Origin: Polyodon spathula
Lineage: Eukaryota > Chordata > Actinopteri > Acipenseriformes > Polyodontidae
Direction: 5' to 3'
NCBI RefSeq assembly: GCF_017654505.1
Contig: NC_054535.1
Span: 87,984,285 to 88,048,284 of the forward strand
Length of the DNA: 64,000 nt
Shown here one piece after another: positions 41,991-54,504 of this stretch (its first letter is position 1; every line of letters begins with the position of its first letter). Position numbers and translations under genes: made by a program. The notes under the pieces are model-generated. The model was not told the DNA's origin, ran no database searches, and saw only the letters and a program-made list of their open reading frames with translations.

Positions 41991-43004
41991 CAGTGGTCTT
42001 CAAAGTAATTTTGGCACGGGCATAAAATGATCTTACTGGGCAGTTTCCAGGCACGCCGACTATTGCATGGGTTCTTATCTTAAATACTTCCTTCCCGCGA
42101 CATATACTCCCTCCCTCCCTCCCGCTCTCTCTCTCATATTAAGAGTTTTAGCGGGTTATTCTTGGCTCTCTCTGAATAAAGCCAAGTCTCAGGCAGTAAT
42201 TGTGCATGCTGCACTTATTCTTTAAATAATTTACATTAAAAAAGCAATGCAAATATCTTTAAATCGCATGATTACACAGATAGCCATGATTAAAATTTGT
42301 CAACACTACTCTGTTTAAAAGATCAATCATCTCCAGTACAATTATTCATAACTTAATCTACTACAGTGTTTCCCTTGTCTGGTGAAATTAAAAAAATAGA
42401 GATAAATAAAATTCTACATACTAAAATGTATTATTTTTCTCAATAACAGTCGGCAAAATTCTATGCTTACCTAGCATTTTAACACCCCGCCTCTGCTCAC
42501 GAATGATTGGACAGCTGTCAGATCTTTCACTTTTCCTTTGGCCTACTCGCCTTCAATTTTAATGCAGAAGGCCACTGCTTGCTTATGATTGGACAGCTGC
42601 GTAAAACTTGGCAGATATTCAACTCTCCTATTGGTTAAACTTACTGTCAGCACCTGTAACTGAAACAGACACAGTTTATGTCCCACCCAGCTAACTTATG
42701 ATGGGGCTACCGCAGAGACAATGCAGATATTCAGTTGGATAATCGCAGAAGCCCTTCAGAGGAAAAAAAAAATGACAAGTACATACAAGCACAGCATAAG
42801 CGAGCAGCGCTGTCAACAGACTGCTGCGGTGCTTTTGTTGGAAAACGTGACTAAAGCTTTTTTTTTTTTTTTTTTTTATTTTCCCACACTACGACCCATC
42901 AGAAATCTGTTCACGACCCATAATTTAAGAACAGCTGCCGTGGGCACGATGGCCTGGCTTCGCAGATACGAATATGCCCTCAGGCACGACTTTGAGGACC
43001 ACTG
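41991..43004. mobile_element. Non-autonomous hAT element, 1014 bp
   Basis: The left end CAGTGGTCTTCAAAGT pairs with the inverse of the right end, CAGTGGTCCTCAAAGT. Flanks CTCTAGCC (41983-41990) and CTCTAGTC (43005-43012) form an 8-bp target duplication with one change, as expected for hAT. The interior has GGCACG-type words near both ends, a T run at 42859-42877, and no transposase motifs. Confidence 0.88.
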
Positions 43005-43012
43005 CTCTAGTC

Positions 43013-44795
43013 GTAATACTCCAAGAATTTAGGAAGGCATCATGTCAAAACATTTGTCAAGCCATTTAATTCTACTTTTAGTATTCCTACATATTCTAAC
43101 ATTGTGCGTTTTATATGAACTACCCAAAGTCTTAATACTACATCCCCATTTTTACATTCTATTAAACCAATGCCCTCCAACATGAGTCAGTATGTTTCTA
43201 TGGCAACACATCCTACTTGCTGGTTTGAGACACTTTGGTCCCATTCTTCTCAGCTACACAAACAATATTATTTTTCAAAATCTGTTTTTATGAATAAAAT
43301 AAAGTTTGATATTCATGAAACAGTGCTATAAAGAACAGTGTTGATAAAGAAGCCTGCTTTATAAATATCAAACTATATTTTATTGATAAAGTGATAAAAA
43401 AAAATTTTAAAATAAAACTTGAATTGTACCCCTTTTTACTTTTTTTTTTTTTTTTATCCTCGATTAACAGCAAGTCTTTAATTAACTACTGTAGTCCTGC
43501 AATTAAAATGGAGATTTAATACATTTTGAACCTTGTGGAAAGCTGTAGCCGGATAAGGCAATATTAATTTTGGTGACATAACAAAAGCATCTCTATGACG
43601 CAGCTCACGTGCCCACAGTAACTGCTAGATACATCAAATGAATACATCATTTCATTTAAACAAGAAGCCAACTAAATCTGTTTGGTTTGCTCATTACAAA
43701 AATGGAAACACTGCTGTGTTAAAGCAAATATGTATAGGTTTGATTTTCAAAGGTTTTTCCATGATACCTGTTCCTTGAAATGAGTACCACATTCTGGTAT
43801 TTGAAATTCTGTTCTTAAAACTTTGTCAGCTATTTGAATTAGTCCAAGAGAAGTGTTCACAAGTAGAAACCAGTGAGTTGGAGCACTAAAAAGTGTCAGA
43901 CCCGTTTCACTGCAAATACTAGTCTGAATATTAAGCTTCTACACAAAACAAACAGTTCATATTTTATTTCAAAAGACCAGATGATTAAACAGCTCATTTA
44001 GACAGTGCAACAGTGCCCTCTCCTGTCTCACACGTGCCTTTCATCTACTCTGTATAGAAAGTTCAGGAGTCAAACCCCTTCCTGTCATTATGGACATTAA
44101 ACCCCAACCTATGCTCTACACACACATATCACGTAATAATTCCCAGCACAAGCAGAATCTTGTGTTGTGCTTGTTTAGCTGAACTCTACTGGGTAGTACC
44201 TTGTAGGGAGCCTGTTAAATATTTCAAACTGGAAGGGATTCATTGCGCTTCAAACAAAGACCCCCGATGACCTTGTGTTGAAAGCACAGCTGGAATAAGT
44301 CTACTAACAATTTATTGTTGCTTCAGATCTACTTTAAAAAAAGAAAAGTATTTGTTTGGCAGAGGTTTTCTGTGTTTAACCTTTGCTGTAGATAAAAAGT
44401 CCCACTGTGTTTTGTCTCTAAACTCAAACTGACATTTAAGATTTTTTTTTATTTCTTGTTATAAAACAATGTTTAAAAAATAAATAAAAAATCCCCTTTC
44501 CCATCTGCTATATATCTGTCATCACAATAAAAAGCATAATCCTGATGCTAGAGCACAGCATTTTACTGAGCTAACAAAGATTTTAAAACATTAAAAGATC
44601 ATTTCTCATTGAGCAAGCTCTTGACCAGTAATCTGTTGCTCATGGCAACTGAAAGCGCCTGGCACACGGTAGAGGCAATTTTTCTATAGATTAGAGCAAG
44701 ACCAAGATGGGTTCGAATAGGGAACCCAAACTACCGCAGTTATTGACTTTTTTAAATTATAGATTTAAACTTACCATCTTTATTTAAAACATACT
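43013..44795. other. AT-rich sequence, nothing recognised
   Basis: It contains A/T runs and a GGGTTCGAATAGGGAACCC palindromic word near 44709 that recalls a tRNA B box but lacks a matching A box. Confidence 0.5.
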
Positions 44796-45224
44796 GCTGA
44801 CCGGTATAACTCAATTCACATTCCATACAGACACACCCCTTTATAATACATTCAGAATATAGTTGTTTTTTTTTGTTTTTTTTTTATCTCTCATAATTTC
44901 AAAATATTTTGTATATGGTGCTAACTATGGCTTCCCCTATTCCCCCAGACCAATTTAAAAGCTGAATAAGTATTGTACATGAAAAATAACGTGGGAGGGC
45001 AGTCATGTTGCTGATGTGAAGAACAGTTAAGAACATTGATTTTAATGCCTTGGTTATCCCTCCTTTGAATGTATTAAATGTAATATTATGACCCCTTTGC
45101 AAAGTGTCAGCCTCTGATTTGTGATCAAATCTTTTTCACTGCCCCAATAAACAAGCATCCTGTTTGGAAACTATCTTGGTACAAACAAAACAGCCTCCTA
45201 TCCCACTGAATTTATGCTTATTTA

Positions 45225-45258
<34 letters not shown>

Positions 45259-45696
45259 CTTTATTGAGCTGACCGGTATAACTCAATTCACATTCCATAC
45301 AGACACACCCCTTTATAATACATTCAGAATATAGTTGGTTTTTTTTGTTTTTTTTTTATCTCTCATAATTTCAAAATATTTTGTATATGGTGCTAACTAT
45401 GGCTTCCCCTATTCCCCCAGACCAATTTAAAAGCTGAATAAGTATTGTACATGAAAAATAACGTGGGAGGGCAGTCATGTTGCTGATGTGAAGAACAGTT
45501 AAGAACATTGATTTTAATGCCTTGGTTATCCCTCCTTTGAATGTATTAAATGTAATATTATGACCCCTTTGCAAAGTGTCAGCCTCTGATTTGTGATCAA
45601 ATCTTTTTCACTGCCCCAATAAACAAGCATCCTGTTTGGAAACTATCTTGGTACAAACAAAACAGCCTCCTATCCCACTGAATTTATGCTTATTTA

Positions 45697-45730
<34 letters not shown>

Positions 45731-45739
45731 CTTTATTGA
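44796..45739. repeat. 472-bp tandem duplication
   Basis: Unit 1 is 44796-45267 and unit 2 is 45268-45739. They are almost identical, differing for example in GTTGTTTTTTTTTG against GTTGGTTTTTTTTG. Each unit ends with an (AAT)n microsatellite and ATCTTTATTGA. The open frames inside are copies of each other and have no recognisable domain. Confidence 0.95.
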
Positions 45740-48637
45740 ACTGTCCGCATGTACAGAAATAGGTACCTGGAACAGCATTGCAATTAGCTACTCAAATTGA
45801 GAACACAGTTAATCCATTTTAGGTCTCCAACAATTTCATTTACATTAAACATTCAGCCTAATTAAAATGTGCTAATCAGATTTTTTTTTTTTTTTATGAA
45901 ATTCCCCAGATTCACAAATGAAAACATTCCCACAGTTCTACTATATTGCTCTAGCACAGTCAGCAATTTAGGAAGCACTATACAACAAAACTGGATCTTG
46001 TGTAAACTTACATCTGTGATGCACTTCAAACAAAGAGGGCATTTCACACTGAAGTCACTGTGTAGCATGTGTAACTGAAGCACTGAAGTTAAAAAGGTTT
46101 GGACTGAAAAAAGTTTGTATTTGAAATACTGGTGATATGCATTCGGAGTTTGGAAGCAAACTTTTGTTTGTTTTTTTGCTAATGTTTTGTGACAAAAGGC
46201 AGCAAACATGAAAAAATAACAAATGTTAGATCAGTACACTGGCAATACCATAGATGAACTGCATTACTGGATTAATTTGCATTCTGCATTGTAAATATAG
46301 GGCAATACTTTTAGGCATACACATTTTCCACCAATTCCAGGTTTGAAACTTGAGTTGCCCCAATGTACAAGTAACAATCTATCTTGTTAAACCCATAGTA
46401 AAACCAGGAATGGCTCAATCTGTTATGCAATGAGAGTGTTATTTCTATCCATCTATCTATCTATATATCTATATATATGTGTGTGTGTGCTGGGACGAAC
46501 ACAGGATTTTCATGTTTGGACATTCACTCCTAATTTAAGTATTCGTTCAGAGCTGCTGTGTTGATGGACAAAATAAGAACTACGTCGCACATCACTTGAT
46601 TTATATATTTTAAGCATCAACAAGTGAATTCATTTAATCTAAACCCTTTGAAAGCCATATACTTAGGTGACCCAAATCAGGTTTAACAAATCACTTTGCG
46701 ACCTTGTTCTTATTTTGCCCCTTTTCAAAATCACACTGAAAAATGTCACTCGACAACACTCATAATTCGTGTTTTTAAGGTACTTAACAAATCTGTCTCT
46801 GTGAAGATTTACAATCACCCGCAACCAACCAAACAAGCAGGACAAACAATCTTTGTCTCGGACAGTGAAAAAATAAAAGCATACCCATTGAAACACCCCC
46901 CCACCCCCCCCAAGAAACCCATATGGTAAATCAGACATATTTGTTACTGTGGAATTTCCTAAAAGAGTTAATGATTTTTTTTTTTTTTTTTAATGGAGTT
47001 CTAACTATACCATATTCTTCAGGATAATATTATATGGATTTATGACTAATGACATTGAAATCTATTGGCCTATATCACAGTTTTAAATTATAGGCTCAAG
47101 GAAAGCAGACATTTTAAGAACAGACTTACTGTAAGTAATTCAGAAATTACTCTGCTTTTTGGTAAGGGAAATCAATGTTTTAATCTTCCTCTAAATTTCT
47201 AATTAAAAAGGATAATTGCTTATTGAGCGATTAATCTACTCTCTAACTAAAGCTGTAACCCTACAATTATATCACATGCATTGAAACAATTACCAAAGCC
47301 TACTAAGGAAATCTTTTCTTTGAAAAATATATGAAATAGTACATTCTTCTATAAAATGCAACTGTAAACCGACCTAAAATGCTCTTAGAAAACTGATCTT
47401 ACTCTGGTAACTTTTATAGCTGGTAGCTATGAAGTATTATATTCAGTATGTAACAGTGGATTCAAGAGATAACAGAAATCTCTCTTTTTACTCCACAAAA
47501 TAAAACAATGTGGTTTGTGATTTTGTGATTTTTAGCAAACTGTAAGACTTCAAAGTAAACTAAAATAAATAACTCAAGTTATTGCAATACAAAACAAAAA
47601 TAGGCTTCCAGGCCTTTGAATCTGGGAGCAGTTGCAATTCCTAGAGTCGCATTCACAGAAGTAGTGTGATCTCTTCAACAGCCTGGCTCCTTTCCCTGGA
47701 TACTACATTGCTAGACTCACTGAACTGCATCGTTCTGGAATCTCAATATGGTGGCTATACATGACACTGAACACCAGTGGCCGTCCTCCTTACACACCCT
47801 TCAGTCATATACACAAGAAATCTCCAAGTTCTGGAGCCTTCTAAAATCGATAAACAGACAAAATACAGCTCTAAAAATCACCATAAAAATAAATAATTCG
47901 AGAGAAAAAGAGTGACCTTTAAAGATATAATAGAAAAGCAGTCCAAAAAAAACTTTCACTTCTTGCAGGATGACCCCTTTTGTGTAATGTTAAATGTTAG
48001 TGGCGACAGATTACTTTCTAAAGCTTAACTGGCAAGAAATCAGCACAGTTGCCTATTGAACTGTGCTGAATAAACACAGACATTAAATTATCTTTTCAGC
48101 AGAAAACAGAATTGCAACTCCCAGCAGCAATGAACTCACGTCTGCTGTACCTGGCTTGTCAACTCTCTTTGCGTTTTTACAGGTCTGTAATAAACCACGC
48201 TACGCTTACAAACCCCCACAGCACCTTTTTATTTAAAAGGGTAACTTGGAATAAAAAGAAAGATGTTTGCCTATTATTGCTTTCTTCCTTGACTATACAC
48301 AGCAGGACTCCATATACAGCACAGTATATATTCACTGCTGAAGCCACTCAAGACACTAAATTATAGGTGCATTCCTGTTTGTAAGACAGACAGAAAAAGT
48401 AATTATCCTCCCTTTAAAAAAAAAAAAAAAAAAAGCAGCACTTGAATACATATAACTAAGTATTTAATATTTATATATAATTTTATATACCAGTACACAG
48501 CAGCAGGCTCTGGCCAAACCCTTGATATCGTTTATTTTAGCTTTACCTGTGAATTCTGAGCATTTTGAAGTTATGGATGACAAACTATTTTATGCACTGT
48601 AAACACCTAGCAACAAACACTAAATACTGTCAGTATG
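45740..48637. other. AT-rich intronic sequence, nothing recognised
   Basis: It has T runs (45881-45896, 46976-46991), an (ATCT)n-(TATG)n compound near 46450-46490 and an A run near 48417-48434. No exon was seen. Confidence 0.5.
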
Positions 48638-49725
48638 TGTGGCAGTGTTCCCCGCCCCTGTGCATATTTTTGCGTTATATGTTGTATGTACTGTATATTG
48701 TAGCTGGTACACGGGATATAATATGGGTTATGAACACAAGTGTTTAAAATGTATATTTGTATTTGGGTACGAGGATTGCACAGCACTTCACGTGCAGGTA
48801 AAACGTAATATGTGAGCACGGGAAATTGCACTAGATTAATTCACGTGCAGTTGTACCGAGGTTCCAACTGAACGATTGATTAGCAATCGAGTCTCGGTAC
48901 GGCTGCACAAAAGCAGCATGTTTCCACTCACTCTGGGTTGTGTGTTCGGGAGGTTGAGAACGAGTGAGGGACTATAATATTTATGATTGCTACTACTGTT
49001 GGAGGGCCAGCACTCTACTTGTGTGTTTAGTGTTGTCAGTTTTGTTTACCTTTTTATTTTGGCCGCAAGTGCCGTGTCCTGTTTTGGTGTGCTGTTCGTT
49101 TGTTTAAATCTTATATTTTGTTTATTAAATGCTGAGCGCAACTAAGCGCTCAGCTTCACCAAACTCCATGTCTCTGTGTGTTCTGTGTTGGTCCGTTTCT
49201 TGTCTGACGTCACCCACTACAGCTGCAACCGGAACATCACAATCCTCCGCCTAAAAAACCGACACCTACCTTCTAACACAATGAGGCGCCTTATGAAAGA
49301 AGCAAACAATGACAATGGCACCAATTGGGCTAACAAACAGTGGCAAGACACGTGGAATAATAACAACCACAGACTGAAACAGTTTATTGACAAAGTATCT
49401 AACAAACCCGCTGGAAACAACCTACCCAGACAAGCCTGGGTCAAGCTGAACTGACTAAGAACTGGACATGGCCGTTTCCGGGCCACCCTACACAAGTGGG
49501 GTCTCACTGATGACCCAATTAGCGAATGTGGCAACGGCTAGGAGCAGACGGCCGACCACATTCTTTACTCCTGCCCTCGCTTCAGGTGCCCCGGCAACTT
49601 CACCGATTTGGATGATGCCAGCCGCGACTGGCTGAGGCACCTGATTGTGACACTACAACTATGTAACTTCTGCATATTAAGCACATACAAATATATATAT
49701 ACCCACTACAGCAGTCTTTGTGACA
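48638..49725 (+). mobile_element. Solo LTR carrying a nested LINE insertion
   Basis: It starts TGTGGCAGTGTTCCCCGCCC and ends CAGTCTTTGTGACA, with GTATG on both sides (48633-48637 and 49726-49730), a perfect 5-bp target duplication. Without the insert it is about 600 bases. A palindrome (48854-48864 with 48889-48899) precedes a degraded TATA-like word (GCACAAAAG). It is closely related to 7555-8176. Confidence 0.9.
49212..49711 (+). mobile_element. 5'-truncated LINE tail inserted in the LTR
   Basis: ACCCACTACAG occurs at 49212-49222 and 49701-49711, an 11-bp target duplication around a LINE 3' end. The insert encodes the C-terminal part of a non-LTR retrotransposon ORF2: LPRQAWVKLN, then LRTGHGRFRATLHKWGL, then CGNG and EQTADHILYSCPRF, with two in-frame stops (after KLN and after CGNG). 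It ends with an ACAAATATATATAT tail. The clade was not determined. Confidence 0.85.
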
Positions 49726-49730
49726 GTATG

Positions 49731-51034
49731 TTAAAGACTGCTTTAAAAGATTATAAAATCAGTACACACTTTATTTTTACCATATCATGTCATCTATGGA
49801 ATGTTGGACTGTTTCCACTAAAAAATCTACTTTTTAATAGTGGTTTGATAACCTCCAGCAATTCCCCTGGTTATCAACGATGTAATGATGTACAAATTAT
49901 ACAACGGGTTGGTTCAGGATATCTTTGAGGAGGTGCTATACCCATGTACTGACACTTAGTAATTACAGGATATCGGAACCTCATATACAGTGGTGTAAAT
50001 CAATGCCAGGTTGTGTATTCACCTAATCTAAACAGTCCTAGTCCATTACTTTCTTAGGTTTGTCATCTTCATAGATTTTAATACTAAACATGGCAATTTG
50101 GGATCCATTATATTAATTAAAATCCCCTTTTAAAAAAAAAAAAACATGGAAAATATTTTTGTTCTCTTAACCCTAAAATACCCCCCTACCCACTCAAGTA
50201 AACAGAACATAGTATTCAGATAAGTAACCATTTACATATACACAGGTTTCCTAAGAAAAGAACAGGTTTGTGTTTGTTTTTTGTCATTTTACTTTGACCT
50301 TGATTTGTTTTAAGCTATGGAAGGTTAAACTCAAAATGCATTATAAAAGCACAGACTGACCATTTCCAAAGAACACAATTTAAAAAAAAAAAAAAAAAAA
50401 AAAAAATAGTTTGGTTCTCCTGAGCATTACTTTGTATTTAATTGTTTTCTTCAAATCACCAATACCTATAAAATATCACTGTTCTCCTCACCTTGTGTCA
50501 TTTCTTGCACAAGAAAGAAGTGCATTGCAAAATGACCCTGGCAGTCAGTGGTAGTCATATTAAAAGGCATATCGACAAAAAAGGACAGAGTAGTACCAAA
50601 AGAAAAATATGGAAAGAAAATGTATTTTGCACCACTGCCATCAGTTGCTGACAAAGAATCAAACACGGTCACTCCCTGTGTGTTTGGCTCCATCTACTGT
50701 ACAATGGGAGAATAAAAACTCAAGAAACTCAGCTGTACTGGACTTGCACAGCAATTGATTAACACAGAACTACTTAATGACCATATTCTTGATGCTGCTA
50801 ATTCTTACAATTACATTCATAGATAGCTACTGTACTTCTATTCCTAAATTATCAATATTGAATGTGTAATATACTATGAAGAGAGGAGTCAGAAAATGTT
50901 GTCAATGATGCATGCATATATAATTAGAAAATCATCTTTGGTTGAAAATATGCACCAATAAACAGTCCTTGTGTTACTATTACTGTGTAATAAATGTAAT
51001 GTGCACACAATCCTTTAAGTCACAAATATCATAC
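49731..51034. other. FBXL17 intron 4 start region, nothing recognised
   Basis: AT-rich, with A runs near 50132-50144 and 50382-50406. A 75-codon minus-strand frame at 50466-50693 has no recognisable domain or splice support. Confidence 0.5.
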
Positions 51035-51166
51035 CAGTTTGTTTTCTTGCATGTAGATTCTTTGCAGCTTTGGACAGCCCTTTGCTAGCACCACCATGCC
51101 TTCATCAGTTATCTTGTAGCACTGACCAAAGTGGACATCTTTCAGCTCAGAACAGTGTTCTCCCAA
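51035..51166 (-). CDS. fbxl17: FBXL17 exon 4: further leucine-rich repeats
   Basis: Forty-four codons, phase 0, acceptor ATGTAG|TTGGGA and donor CTG|GTATGA. The peptide reads LGEHCSELKDVHFGQCYKIT, then DEGMVVLAKGCPKLQRIYMQ and ENKL. It matches the mammalian FBXL17 segment HFGQCYKISDEGM...LQRIYMQENKL closely. The exon lacks an ATG near its start, so start-codon-based ORF calling does not find it. The next expected coding segment (VTDQSVKAFAEHC in mammals) was not seen at lower coordinates. Confidence 0.93.
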
Positions 51167-51835
51167 CTACATAAAAAAAAAAGATGTTTAAGGAAACAAA
51201 CACATTGCAGAAATTACTTTTTTTTTTTTTTTTTTTTTTTTTATAAAGTACTGTTCATCTTTTTGTGCGTCACTAAAGAATTATCTTTAGACATCAAACA
51301 ATGCACTTAAACTAAATAAAATTACTCTTTGATTAGAACAGATTGCAAAGACTTCCCAAAAAGCGTTAGATAGCTGCAGCTGCTAAAGAAAAATTAGCAA
51401 CACCATTATCTGAAAACAATAACACACATTTTACAAATCAGGAAGCATCTAAGAACAATTACCACAGTAATAAAGGCAGGCTCACTGTCTGTTAGTTTTA
51501 ATTTAATGCAACAATGTAAACATCATATGAATGATTGCTCCATTTAAAATTAAAACAGCATATTGATGCATTTTAAATGCATGCACAATGTATATTCAAG
51601 CAATGTAACATCTATTATAAACCACACGGTGAAGCCAAAAAATAGCATCTGCTATTAGTGCCAACCAACAAACAAGTGTGATTTATTTAAGGTGTGATAA
51701 GTGCGATCAGTTCAGGAATATTTTGTCATAATCATGAAAGCACGGGCACATTGAACTACAAAGAATCTACTGGAAAGGTATTTCTTTACAAATCTGCCTA
51801 CAGTACAGTAACTAAGTGAATTTCAAACTAGTGAC
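51167..51835 (-). other. fbxl17: FBXL17 intron 3
   Basis: A 669-base AT-rich intron. It contains a plus-strand T25 run (51218-51242) near the acceptor side. The acceptor is TTTTTTTTATGTAG|TTG. Nothing else was recognised. Confidence 0.85.
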
Positions 51836-52093
51836 CTGCTTGAGGGCTTCGTCGGTGAGTTTATCCTGGTTCCCCACGTGCACCTTTTGCAGAAGAGGAC
51901 AGTGAGTGGAAATGACAAGGAGAGAGAGGTCACTAAGTTGTTTGCATCGGTAAGCTGTGTATTTAAGAAGACCCGGGCACTGGGATGCCAGGGAGCGCAC
52001 CCCGTCATCTAAAACGTTGCGGCAATCAGAGATGTTAATTTCGGTCACATTCTGCCTCCTGGCGGCAATCTTTACAAGAAGATCATCTGTGAC
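51836..52093 (-). CDS. fbxl17: FBXL17 exon 3: first leucine-rich repeats
   Basis: Eighty-six codons in phase 0. The peptide begins VTDDLLVKIAARRQNVTEIN and contains ISDCRNVLDDGVRSLA, YTAYRCKQLSDLSLLVIS and HCPLLQKVHVGNQDKLTDEA. These are cysteine-containing leucine-rich repeats of the FBXL class; YTAYRCKQLSD and HCPLLQKVHVGNQDKLTDE match mammalian FBXL17. The repeats form the curved substrate-binding surface. The donor is CAG|GTCACT, weaker than usual beyond the GT, but the phase and the match across the junction (ALKQ|LGEHC) support it. Confidence 0.95.
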
Positions 52094-52808
52094 CTACAAA
52101 AAAAAAAAAAAAACAACAACAACAACAACAACAAAACAGATGCTCTGTAAGGACGCACCTAAACTTTTCTAAAAGCATAGTCAGTAGTTGTATTACACAA
52201 TCAAAAGGAGTAATCTGATCAACCTACAGCTGGGATAAGCCACTGATAGATTTGTACAGCACTGGGGAAATCACCCTTGATTGCATACACCACACCTGAG
52301 ATTAAACCTAAAATAAGTGATGAATGCAATCCGGGAGATTCTATAACGACTACAGCTGTGGTTTACCCCGGAGTGGTATAAGTAGATCAAAATCAACCCC
52401 AAAGCCAAAAATACAAAAAGTTTTAGCAGAGGGGATCTCTAGTGCCACCCCACCATTGGCCCCAATAATGATGTACTTTGTAAAGTTTTAAGTTGCTGAA
52501 AGATCAAAGTGGGCATAATTGCAAGTTTTGCTGACAAACCTTTTTTTTTACTCCACACTAAAAAGAAGGAACACAACACCAGGGCATACAGTACCCGGAT
52601 CTTGCAGTAATATAAACTGCTTGACTCTACATTTTATTGCAATAAAGTAGCATACAACTTTGGTTATAAAGACTGATCCCTATCATAAGCTGCACAATAT
52701 AAAGTTAATCTAGAAAATCTTATAAACAAAAAAAACAGGTCCTCTATGATATTCAGCCCCTGCCCCACCTCTGCACACACCAGATCTCTTGTAAATAAAC
52801 AAACATAC
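52094..52808 (-). other. fbxl17: FBXL17 intron 2
   Basis: A 715-base intron with GTATGT donor and TTTGTAG acceptor. The acceptor's pyrimidine tract is a long T run on the minus strand, merging with a (GTT)n repeat (plus strand A15 then (AAC)n at about 52097-52135). No other element was recognised. Confidence 0.85.
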
Positions 52809-52931
52809 CTGCTGTCGACCACTGAGGTCGATCTGCTTCCAGAACTGAAAATCTAAACACAGATCACACCAGTACTTGCAAACTAACGATGCAGAAAGGC
52901 AACGTTCCTTCACGGATAGATGAGCAAATAT
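52809..52931 (-). CDS. fbxl17: FBXL17 exon 2: rest of F-box
   Basis: Forty-one codons lie between an acceptor (TTCTCTTAG|ATA) and a donor (CAG|GTATGT), in phase 0 on both sides. The peptide starts IFAHLSVKERCLSASLVCKY and continues with WCDLCLDFQFWKQIDLSGRQ. It joins the ILLK that ends exon 1 to complete an F-box, the SKP1-binding module. Similarity to mammalian FBXL17 is very high in this part (CLSASLVCKYW, DLCLDFQFWKQ). One visible difference is WCDL where mammals have WRDL. Confidence 0.95.
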
Positions 52932-53107
52932 CTAAGAGAAAAGTGAAAAGATATGTAAAGCACATATGATTAACAGCAGAACCTAATGGGTTTTTTCTTC
53001 ATACATTTTTGAGAAATATTATGTAGTATGCTATACAGGAAAACCAGTAATTAAAGACACATTAACTAGAGGGAACTTGTTCTTGCCAGCCAGTAATAGA
53101 ACAGATG

Positions 53108-53110
53108 TTT

Positions 53111-53156
<46 letters not shown>
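53108..53156. repeat. T13 followed by G36 homopolymers
   Basis: Thirteen T and then thirty-six uninterrupted G on the plus strand; in the FBXL17 pre-mRNA this is C36A13, about 180-230 bases upstream of exon 2. Pure runs of this length are rare and error-prone to sequence. Confidence 0.9.
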
Positions 53157-53157
<1 letters not shown>

Positions 53158-53847
53158 ATCAGTAAATGATAGAGGAACCTTAATTAATCAGCCATGTGTC
53201 TTCAATGTGCACGTCTAAACAGAGTGTATCTATTTGGGTCTGCAGTGCTTTTGAGGGCACACCATGAACATTCATAGAGTACTGCAGTTAATCCTATTTT
53301 CTGTTAGATCAAGCCCCGTGTCTGCTTAGTGCACACTGTCATTTTGAATAATGCAATTCAACCAGTCTTTGGATTTGAATGGATGCAAGATTTTTACCAA
53401 AAATCTGAATCGGTAAACAAAAATATTCAGTATTAAAAAGTAATTTGATGATAACATAGATCTCTCAACACTTGTATAAAGAAGTTTATACATTCAGATG
53501 CAGTATCGGGTTTTAAAGCATTTAAATGTCATGCAAGCATTGCCAGCTGAAAACAGTCAATCACCTTAATCAAAAGACTCCATTAGCATGGCTGTTAAAT
53601 TCATATTAGACTTCAATTTTCTTAACGTTTTGTAGTTTGGTGAGCTACAACAGGTAGAATGGGTGTGGGCATATTGAGTAGTTTGTGATTTCCTGTTTTT
53701 GAAAGTATTGCATGAGAACAGGAGAAATGTGAAGATCTTATTTTAAAAAAGTGATACTGCTTTCAGATGTCAAATCTCTTCATGCATGCAAGTAACAGAG
53801 ATTTTTTTTTTTTTTTTATGCAATCCTTATGTAGGATTTTGAGGCAG

Positions 53848-54414
53848 TATGACCAGGACGGCTGGTGGTGAAGTCAGGGAATGAATGGAGATCAACACAA
53901 CAACAGACTGTGGTAGGAAACGCACTGCTTGCCCTTTTTAATAAATAAATGATTTAACGGCATGTTTGCCATTGAAGTAAATAGACAAACAAAACCATTC
54001 AAAACAAACAAGTACCATGCTGAGGTGGTTTAGCACCAGTAGCAATTGCTTTCTTTAGATTTTAATTCTTTCTCCTCTCTTCCATACCTCCTCACTGTAC
54101 ACCCAATCCCTGAGTGAGTAAAACACTGCATCTTTTATGCAGCTCTACCGAGACTCGCAATCATTCAATTGGAATCTCGGTACATCTGCACATGAACTGA
54201 TTGTGCTCCCCATGCTTCCATCCCAATACCCACTTCAATCTGCACGTGCAGTGATTGTGCAATCCCCGTGCCAAAATACAAATATACATTTTAACAACAC
54301 TCGTGCTACATAGCCCCACATTATATCCCATGCACCAATATATACACCAACAACAGCACACCACAGACAACATAAAACACAAAAATACGCACAGGGGTGG
54401 GGCACCCCACCACA
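53848..54414 (-). mobile_element. Solo LTR, minus orientation, 567 bp
   Basis: On the minus strand it starts TGTGGTGGGGTGCCCCACCC, like the LTRs at 7555 and 48638. Flanks GGCAG and GGCTG make a 5-bp target duplication with one change. A palindrome (54147-54156 with 54172-54181) lies upstream of GCATAAAA (minus strand, 54133-54140). Confidence 0.75.
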
Positions 54415-54504
54415 GGCTGACAAAAAACCCTGAAGAGTTTACAAAAAGGCAATGCTTAGCCTCTGTTGTACTCTGTGTTATCCGTGTCTCAGTCATATAC
54501 TTTT

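Noticed and set aside
44640..44745. Possible tRNA or SINE around GGGTTCGAATAGGGAACCC
   Set aside because: Only a B-box-like palindrome is visible; no A box or cloverleaf could be fitted.
44899..45574. Two identical 67-codon minus-strand frames
   Set aside because: They are copies within the tandem duplication and carry no known domain.
45862..46209. 115-codon minus-strand frame
   Set aside because: Low-complexity borders, no domain, no splice or conservation evidence.
50466..50693. 75-codon minus-strand frame just below FBXL17 exon 4
   Set aside because: It does not resemble the next FBXL17 segment and lacks splice sites in a suitable phase.
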